Source: an uncultured Eubacteriales bacterium
Lineage (GTDB): Bacteria > Bacillota > Clostridia > Christensenellales > Aristaeellaceae
DNA: 13,751 bases
Assembly: GCA_944353735.1 (NCBI GenBank)
Contig: CALVPU010000161.1
Coordinates: 1 to 13,751 of the forward strand
Direction: 5' to 3'
Shown one piece after another: positions 6,936 to 13,751 of this stretch. How positions within the stretch are numbered: the first letter of the stretch is position 1; every line of letters starts with the position of its first letter. The position numbers were made by a program, and so were the translations under genes. The notes below the pieces were generated by a model that did no database searches, was not told where the DNA came from, and saw only the letters and a list, made by a program, of their open reading frames with translations.

Positions 6936-6940
6936 CCACG

Positions 6941-7096
6941 CTCAGGGGGCTCTGCCCCCTGAGAACCCCCGCCAAAGGGTCTGAGACCCTTTGGAATCCC
7001 ACTGCGCGCGATGCGCTTGCGCATCGCGGGGTGATGGACAAAGAAGGCGTTCGTTTCAACCAGGGGCAAATCCCGCCGGACGGCGGCGGGATTCGC
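6941..7096 (-). repeat. Modular palindromic repeat, inverted copy (IV-III-II-I)
   Basis: Palindromes in plus-strand order: IV ctcagggggc / gccccctgag (6941-6963); III ccaaagggtct / agaccctttgg (6972-6994); II gcgatgcgc / gcgcatcgc (7008-7027); I gcaaatcccgccg / cggcgggattcgc (7066-7096), with one mismatched pair. The conserved linker, here ttcgtttcaaccagggg, lies between II and I. A second copy in the same orientation follows 43 nt later. Confidence 0.9.
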
Positions 7097-7139
7097 TGTT
7101 TTTGGGGGTGGCAGCAAAACGAAGCGCCCGGAGATAACG

Positions 7140-7296
7140 CTCAAGGGGCTGTGCCCCCTGAGAACCCCCGCCAAAGGGTCTGAGACCCTTTGGAATCCCA
7201 CCGCACGCGATGCGCTTGCGCATCGCGGGGTTGATGGACAAAGAGAACGTCCGTTTCAACCCGGGGCGAATCCCGCCGGACGGCGGCGGGATTCGC
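7140..7296 (-). repeat. Modular palindromic repeat, second inverted copy (IV-III-II-I)
   Basis: IV at 7140-7162 (arms ctcaagggg and ccccctgag, imperfect), III at 7171-7193, II at 7207-7226, and I at 7266-7296 with a fully paired 13-bp stem (gcgaatcccgccg / cggcgggattcgc). It is nearly identical to the preceding copy at a period of about 199 nt, so it looks like a recent tandem duplication. Confidence 0.9.
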
Positions 7297-7409
7297 TGTT
7301 TTTGGGGAGTGGCAGGACGGGAGGCTCGAGGGAGCAACGCAGAAGCGCAGAGAAGGTGCGGAGAAATCGCCGTTCCCCGAAAGGCGCTCCGCCAGCCCGC
7401 AGCCTCCGC
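7297..7409. other. Spacer between repeat copies
   Basis: This stretch separates the two inverted copies from the forward copy next to the DUF512 gene. No gene, promoter or strong structure is visible. Its right half matches, in reverse complement, part of the spacer after 5291. Confidence 0.45.
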
Positions 7410-7558
7410 GTCGCGGGCGGCCCTCCGCCGCCCGTGACAGCTGCCCCATCGCAGTTCCGCACCCTTCCCCTCCGCGGCGCAAAATGCGCCGCAACAGCGG
7501 GATTCCAAAGGGTCTCAGACCCTTTGGCGGGGGTCCTTAGGGGGCAGCGCCCCCTAAG
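7410..7558 (+). repeat. Modular palindromic repeat, forward copy (V-II-III-IV)
   Basis: V at 7410-7438 (gggcggc / gccgccc core); II at 7474-7492 (gcggcgca / tgcgccgc); III at 7505-7527 (ccaaagggtct / agaccctttgg); IV at 7536-7558 (cttagggggc / gccccctaag). This copy lacks palindrome I and instead carries V, as does the inverted copy at 5146-5290, to which it is homologous in reverse complement. The stop codon of the DUF512 gene (7554-7556) lies within palindrome IV. Confidence 0.9.
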
Positions 7559-8867
7559 CGTTTTCCCTGCACAACAGCGCATCCAGCAGCGCTTCGCCGG
7601 AGCGCCCGACGGGCTGGATTGGCTTGCCGAGACGGGCGCTGGCGTCGTCGAGGGCGACGTCGTCGAGGACGCGGTCGCCGCCGTCGCGGAGCATGCACTC
7701 GGTGATGAGCACGCGGTCGCAGCCGACGCCGCGCATGCGGTCGATGAGATCGCCGGCGGTGACGAGTCCGGAGACGGTGACGGACGCGCCAAAGAAGCGG
7801 TTTTCGACGGCGCAGACCTGAACGTGGACGCCGGCGATGGGGAAATCGTCGAGGAGCGCGCGGAGGAAGGGCGCAGCGGAGACGCCGCAGGCGATGGCGA
7901 CGCGGTCGCCGTCGGGCGTGCGGCGGCGGAGGGCGTCGGGCAGTTCGCGCCACGCCGCCTCGAACTGGGTGCGGAGCAGGCGCAGCATGCCGACGCCGTC
8001 GTCGATCTGACCGTAATCCTCGTATTCCTCGTCCGAGGGCAGCGGCGCGCCGGCCTGAAGGTAGAACTCGTCCGAGGGGAACACGAAGCGCGTGCCGCGC
8101 TCGGCGAGCAGCTTCGCCCGCCAGCGGTTGGCGATGTCGAGCACGGCGCGCGCCTCGTCGGGGCGGTACTTGCGCAGCGGCGCAAGGCCGTCGCGCCAGC
8201 CCGTCAGCCCGACGGGCACCAGCGCCAGCGACTGCGCGCCGGGCAGCGCGACGAGCGCGCGGATGGTCTCCTCGAGCGCGTCGCCGTCGTTGAGCCCGGG
8301 GCAGAGCACCGCCTGACAGTGAAAGGCGATGCCGCCGTCGCTGAGCCGCCGCAGCTGCTCCATCATGCGCCGCGCGCGGGGCGTGCGCATCATGCGCTCG
8401 CGCAGGTCGGGATCGGCGGCGTGCACGGAGATGTACAGCGGGCCGGCATGGCGGGCGATGATGCGTTCCAGCTCGCGGTCGGGCACGTTCGTCAGCGTGA
8501 CGTAGTTGCCCATCATCAGGCTCATGCGCCAGTCGTCGTCCTTGACGCGCATCGCCGGGCGCACGCCCGGCGGCAGCTGGTCGACGAAGCAGAACAGGCA
8601 GTGGTTGCAGCACATGCGCACGCCGGACATCATCGGCGTTTCAAAGTTCATGCCCAGCGGGTCGTATTCGCCCTTTTTGCAGACGGCCTCGAGGCGCTCG
8701 CCGCCGCGCAGCAGCTCCGCGCGCACCCGCCGCCTCGCCGACAGCGCCTGATAGTCCAGAAAGTCCACGACGATCTCGCCGTCCAGCCGGACCAGCCGGT
8801 CGCCGGCGCGGACGCCCGCGCGCGCCGCGGGGCTGTGGGGATCGACCGATGTAATGAGATGCGACAT
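7554..8867 (-). CDS. DUF512 family protein with PDZ-like and radical-SAM-type cysteine motif
   Basis: This is a 437-residue protein of a family common in Clostridia and Cyanobacteria whose reaction is not established. Residues 1-60 resemble a PDZ-type domain (SPAARAGVRAGDRLVRLDGE, 12-31). A cysteine cluster Cys86-x3-Cys90-x2-Cys93 in RMCCNHCLFCFVDQLPPG (84-101) is the family's likely Fe-S site, followed by a barrel-like region (YVTLTNV, 122-128; LYISVHAADPDLR, 144-156). The C-terminal DUF512 part includes ALVPVGLTG (215-223) and DEFYL (266-270). The start is ATG at 8867, with GGAGG 4-8 nt upstream and a promoter further up; the 68-codon in-frame extension overlaps the divergent promoter and is rejected. 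The TAG stop falls inside repeat palindrome IV, so the last residues (about RENA) may derive from repeat insertion. It is upstream of der on the same strand, its usual neighbour. Confidence 0.9.
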   Translation of the reverse strand: MSHLITSVDPHSPAARAGVRAGDRLVRLDGEIVVDFLDYQALSARRRVRAELLRGGERLEAVCKKGEYDPLGMNFETPMMSGVRMCCNHCLFCFVDQLPPGVRPAMRVKDDDWRMSLMMGNYVTLTNVPDRELERIIARHAGPLYISVHAADPDLRERMMRTPRARRMMEQLRRLSDGGIAFHCQAVLCPGLNDGDALEETIRALVALPGAQSLALVPVGLTGWRDGLAPLRKYRPDEARAVLDIANRWRAKLLAERGTRFVFPSDEFYLQAGAPLPSDEEYEDYGQIDDGVGMLRLLRTQFEAAWRELPDALRRRTPDGDRVAIACGVSAAPFLRALLDDFPIAGVHVQVCAVENRFFGASVTVSGLVTAGDLIDRMRGVGCDRVLITECMLRDGGDRVLDDVALDDASARLGKPIQPVGRSGEALLDALLCRENA

Positions 8868-8912
8868 ATTTCCTCCGCCCATCTGTTCAGAATTCGACAA
8901 TAGACCATTTTT

Positions 8913-8941
8913 ATTATCGCGCATTTCCCGCGCCGCGTCAA
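8913..8941 (-). promoter_or_regulatory. SigA-type promoter of the DUF512 gene
   Basis: On the minus strand: -35 TTGACG (8936-8941), 17-nt spacer, -10 GATAAT (8913-8918). The leader is about 40 nt. It is back to back with the plus-strand promoter at 8973-9001; the two -35 boxes are 31 nt apart. Confidence 0.75.
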
Positions 8942-8972
8942 TACGCCCGCCGGCGCCGCAGCCGCGCGGCGC

Positions 8973-9001
8973 TTGACTTTTTCCGGTCCGCGCGGTAAAA
9001 T
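8973..9001 (+). promoter_or_regulatory. SigA-type promoter of the repeat membrane protein gene
   Basis: -35 TTGACT (8973-8978), 17-nt spacer, -10 TAAAAT (8996-9001). The start of transcription would be about 33 nt before the ATG at 9041. A GGGAGG at 9028-9033 serves as the ribosome binding site. Confidence 0.85.
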
Positions 9002-9040
9002 AAAGGCAAATTTGCGGCAAAGACCTGGGAGGCCGGAGAT

Positions 9041-9928
9041 ATGCTGTGCGAAATCTACGGTTCGGGAACATCGACGCACTACGCGCAGGTCGTGGGGCAC
9101 GTCGGCGACGACGGCAACGTCTACGACACCCGCCCCGGCGAGGCGGGCGCGGAGCGGCTGGAGCGCTGCCTGGGGCACATCGCCGGCGACGGCAACGTCT
9201 ACAACACGGCGCGCGGCTTCGGCGAAAGCGCTTATCAGTGCGTGGGGCACATCGGCGCGCAGGGCAGGATCTACAGCGTGTCCAGCACGCAGGGCGAGCC
9301 GATCGACCGCTGCGTCGGGCACGTCGAGCCGGACGGCAGCGTCTACAGCACGCCCGGCCCGGCGGGAATCAATTTCTGCGTCGGACAGGCGCGCGGCAGC
9401 CGGCCGGACATGGGCGCGGCGGCGCTGCTGCTGCTCATCAAGGCTTCGGCGGATGCGGGCGGCGCGCCGTCCGCATCCACTTCCGCGGGCGGCAGGCCGT
9501 CCGCGCCGCGGAAGATCTACGCCACCGAGAAGGATCTGGGCAAGACGCTGCTCGTCCGCTTCGCCGTGCTGACGGTGATCGGCGCAGCGCTGGGCAACCT
9601 CGTCACGAACGGCGATTCCGCGCTCAGCGGTCTGTTCGGGCTGCTGGTGGGCGCGGCGCTGGCGCTGATGAGCGCGCTCGGCGGCACGAACGTGGTCTTT
9701 CGCTTCGACGCGAGCCGCTGCAAGAGCGCGCTGCTGCGGGCGCTGGCGGGCAATCGGGGAATCTGGGGCACGGTCGTGCCGGTCGTGCTGCTGGTGGGCG
9801 CAGTGCTGATCGCGCTGTGCTGCCTGTCGGGCTCCGCCTCGATCGCCATCGCGCTGGGCGCCGTCGCCGCCGCGGCAGCGCTGGGCGCGTGGGTCGGCAC
9901 GGCGATTCGCAAGCGCCGCGGGAAATGA
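9041..9928 (+). CDS. Uncharacterised protein: V-G-H/G-x-V-Y repeats plus four transmembrane helices
   Basis: I do not recognise this 295-residue protein. Residues 16-116 hold four full copies and one partial copy of a 22-26-residue repeat: VVGHVGDDGNVYDT (17-30), CLGHIAGDGNVYNT (43-56), CVGHIGAQGRIYS (67-79), CVGHVEPDGSVYST (91-104), CVGQ (113-116). From the second copy on, each starts with cysteine (Cys43, 67, 91, 113). The pattern suggests short beta-hairpins closing into a ring, reminiscent of beta-flower-type repeat proteins; this is inference. A Ser/Pro/Ala linker (about 139-157) leads to four hydrophobic segments at about 168-187, 194-214, 242-262 and 264-286, ending in the basic tail RKRRGK. 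No signal peptide is seen, so the repeat domain is probably cytoplasmic. Promoter, ribosome binding site and terminator show a single-gene unit, divergent from the DUF512 gene. Confidence 0.88.
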   Translation: MLCEIYGSGTSTHYAQVVGHVGDDGNVYDTRPGEAGAERLERCLGHIAGDGNVYNTARGFGESAYQCVGHIGAQGRIYSVSSTQGEPIDRCVGHVEPDGSVYSTPGPAGINFCVGQARGSRPDMGAAALLLLIKASADAGGAPSASTSAGGRPSAPRKIYATEKDLGKTLLVRFAVLTVIGAALGNLVTNGDSALSGLFGLLVGAALALMSALGGTNVVFRFDASRCKSALLRALAGNRGIWGTVVPVVLLVGAVLIALCCLSGSASIAIALGAVAAAAALGAWVGTAIRKRRGK

Positions 9929-9978
9929 GCGCGCGCAGCGGTCGCCTTGGGGCGGCAGCCGCCGCGGAACATCGGGCA

Positions 9979-10020
9979 TGCGGGAAGGCCGCTTGGGGGC
10001 GCGTCTTCCCGCAGTTTTTT
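9979..10020 (+). terminator. Intrinsic terminator after the repeat membrane protein gene
   Basis: A 9-bp stem with arms tgcgggaag (9979-9987) and cttcccgca (10005-10013) is followed by g and six T (10015-10020). It lies about 50 nt past the stop codon and separates this gene from ppdK. Confidence 0.88.
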
Positions 10021-10081
10021 CGTTTTGTCCGAACTGGGGCGCAAATTTGATGGGAAAATGGGTTTATTTACCAAAACGCAC

Positions 10082-10110
10082 TTGTAAAATGCGCGGTATC
10101 GCTGTATAAT
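10082..10110 (+). promoter_or_regulatory. SigA-type promoter of ppdK
   Basis: -35 TTGTAA (10082-10087), 17-nt spacer, -10 TATAAT (10105-10110). The leader is about 59 nt and contains a small stem (ctcgc 10126-10130 / gcgag 10138-10142) of unknown meaning. Confidence 0.87.
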
Positions 10111-10163
10111 AAATTGCTTTCAAAACTCGCGGACACTGCGAGCGGTTTCAAATCCAATCATTC

Positions 10164-10169
10164 AGGAGG
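10164..10169 (+). promoter_or_regulatory. Ribosome binding site that fixes the ppdK start
   Basis: AGGAGG directly abuts one ATG (10170) and lies 6 nt before a second in-frame ATG (10176). Only the second has usable spacing, and it gives the family's usual N-terminus. Confidence 0.85.
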
Positions 10170-10175
10170 ATGACC

Positions 10176-12803
<2,628 letters not shown>

Positions 12804-12831
12804 TTTTCCCGCGCGGCGTTTTCCCAGTTCT

Positions 12832-12867
12832 GCCGCCTTCCGGTTTCCACCCGGGAGGCGGCTTTTT
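12832..12867 (+). terminator. Intrinsic terminator of ppdK
   Basis: The arms gccgcct (12832-12838) and aggcggc (12856-12862) extend by t/g, c-g and c-g pairs to a 10-bp stem. Five T (12863-12867) follow. It lies 28 nt past the stop codon. Confidence 0.9.
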
Positions 12868-13440
12868 ATACAGCGAGGTTGCCGCGCGCCCAAATCGTCC
12901 GCCGCGGTCTTCCCCATCCGCGCGCAGCGCTTCCACCCGCCGCACATCGTCAAGCCCTGAACGATGCCGCCGCACCCGCGCGCAGTATCTCGGCAGAACA
13001 ATGCGCAACGCCGTGCCCGCGCGCGGCCTCCCCGCAGAATGGTTCCCGCGACAAACCGCGCCTTTTGGGAAACGGGCGGCGGATGCGCAAGGCGGCACCG
13101 CGCGCGAAACCGTCCCGCTGCGGAGGACGCGCGGGCGGGCATGGACCGGCGCGAGGCGGTTCGCGCACGAAGCCTGCTTGCCGTGCGCGGCTTGCGTCGA
13201 TTGCGTTGCTGGCAAAATCGATACTCCTGGAGCAGGTACGTCTGGCGCCCGCGGCGGCCCGCGGGGCGGCGCGACGGCGTCCGTGCGCCTCAAGTCCGCC
13301 GCACACCCTGCACTTTCCGCCCTGCGGCGCGGCGTCCGGCGCTCGTTTGCTTGCTACGGCGCCGCCTTTCGACGGGCTTTGCGGCGCGTTTTCACGTCTC
13401 TCCGCTTCTCACGCCCCATCGCTGCAAAAATCCGTCTTGG
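12868..13440. other. GC-rich stretch with no recognisable gene
   Basis: About 570 nt follow the ppdK terminator. Open frames exist on both strands, but their translations are low-complexity Arg/Ala/Pro-rich with no domain motif, and none has a good ribosome binding site. None of the palindromes of the other repeat family occurs. The composition recalls the gap at 2456-2602. It may be decayed coding DNA or spacer. Confidence 0.6.
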
Positions 13441-13468
13441 ATAAACCAGCGATTTTACAACCGTTCGA

Positions 13469-13498
13469 TTGTGCAATTTGGCGTGTCACATGTATAAT
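13469..13498 (+). promoter_or_regulatory. Upstream promoter of a tandem pair at the right end
   Basis: -35-like TTGTGC (13469-13474), 18-nt spacer, -10 TATAAT (13493-13498), in the first AT-rich stretch after ppdK. The -35 box is weaker than that of the second promoter 45-50 nt downstream. Confidence 0.55.
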
Positions 13499-13517
13499 GT
13501 GTTTTTCAGCGCGAACA

Positions 13518-13546
13518 TTGACTTCCTCAATGGGGCTATTTATAAT
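13518..13546 (+). promoter_or_regulatory. Strong SigA-type promoter reading out of the window
   Basis: -35 TTGACT (13518-13523), 17-nt spacer, -10 TATAAT (13541-13546), one of the two best promoters in the window. No open reading frame starts within the following 200 nt, so the product is either an RNA or a gene beyond the right edge. Confidence 0.82.
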
Positions 13547-13552
13547 GTAGCG

Positions 13553-13751
13553 TAATGAATCCGCGTTCATTTTTCATTGTCAACCAACCCGTTTTTTTCA
13601 CACACTTAGGGTGATCCTAAAAAAAAAGGGGGGAGGGGGGGGACGCCCTCTTTTCCATACTGGCGGCGCCCATTCAGATGCGAGGGGCGGGAGGGAAGCG
13701 CAGAGTATGGAACCGATGATCCGGCACAAAGAATCCGTTGGGGGCTGTCTG
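13553..13751 (+). other. Leader or possible non-coding RNA region downstream of a strong promoter
   Basis: Following the promoter are a T7 run (13592-13598), a small stem (ttagg / cctaa around 13607-13620), a homopolymer tract A9 G6 A G8 (13619-13642), and a longer stem with arms ttccatact (13653-13661) and agtatggaa (13704-13712). The last encloses an inner cgccc / gggcg pairing (13667-13671 / 13685-13689). No start codon with a ribosome binding site is seen. I do not recognise a 16S, tmRNA, SRP, RNase P or common riboswitch signature. It could be an RNA gene or the long leader of an operon. Confidence 0.4.

Noticed and set aside
5444..7183. 579-codon open frame on the plus strand opposite der
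   Set aside because: It is an antisense shadow that begins and ends inside palindromic repeats.
7302..8903. 533-codon open frame on the plus strand opposite the DUF512 gene
   Set aside because: It is an antisense shadow of a gene with family motifs and its own promoter.
12879..13550. 223-codon plus-strand open frame downstream of ppdK
   Set aside because: It starts close behind the ppdK terminator without a ribosome binding site, is Arg/Ala/Pro-rich low complexity, and runs through two promoter elements.
13604..13627. Hairpin plus A-run read as a minus-strand terminator
   Set aside because: On the minus strand the T-run would precede the stem rather than follow it, and on the plus strand the run is A. 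Neither orientation fits an intrinsic terminator.

Overview
The window is GC-rich bacterial DNA that reads like a high-GC Firmicute (Clostridia-type, possibly a gut lineage). The grounds are AGGAGG-type ribosome binding sites, GTG and TTG starts, canonical TTGACA/TATAAT-type promoters in a GC-rich background, a clostridial PPDK, and the neighbourhood DUF512 radical-SAM protein / der / plsY, which is common in Clostridia. The taxonomic placement is inference only.

Layout. Six genes lie on the minus strand between 593 and 8867. In transcription order they are a DUF512/PDZ radical-SAM-like protein (7554-8867), the ribosome-assembly GTPase Der (5534-6862), the acyl-phosphate glycerol-3-phosphate acyltransferase PlsY (4455-5117), a xylulokinase-type FGGY kinase (2903-4438), a homocysteine S-methyltransferase (1405-2298) and an XRE regulator with a degenerate S24/LexA-like domain (593-1297). 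Two genes lie on the plus strand: a repeat-containing membrane protein of unknown function (9041-9928), divergent from the DUF512 gene, and pyruvate, phosphate dikinase ppdK (10176-12803). Good sigma-70/SigA-type promoters can be read in front of the methyltransferase, der, the DUF512 gene, the membrane protein and ppdK. Good intrinsic terminators follow the membrane protein and ppdK.

The most distinctive content is non-coding. Three gene-free stretches (1-592, 5131-5533, 6941-7558) are built from eight copies of one modular repeat. Each copy is a fixed series of perfect or near-perfect palindromes, called I, II, III, IV and an optional V here. Stem sequences differ between copies with compensating changes on both arms. 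Palindrome IV always faces the neighbouring gene. It sits 3-5 nt past the stop codons of der and the XRE gene, and it contains the stop codon of the DUF512 gene. A different repeat, with a unit of about 112 bp, fills the 543-nt gap between the xylulokinase and the methyltransferase.

The right end (12868-13751) has no convincing gene. It is GC-rich for about 570 nt, then turns AT-rich with two strong plus-strand promoters, an A9-G6-A-G8 homopolymer tract and a potential stem-loop. It may be the start of an RNA gene or the leader of an operon lying beyond the window.

Functionally the genes are mostly housekeeping: ribosome assembly (Der), phospholipid synthesis (PlsY), methionine synthesis (methyltransferase), sugar phosphorylation (xylulokinase) and the PEP/pyruvate interconversion node (PPDK). 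No phage, transposase, CRISPR array, tRNA or rRNA gene was seen.
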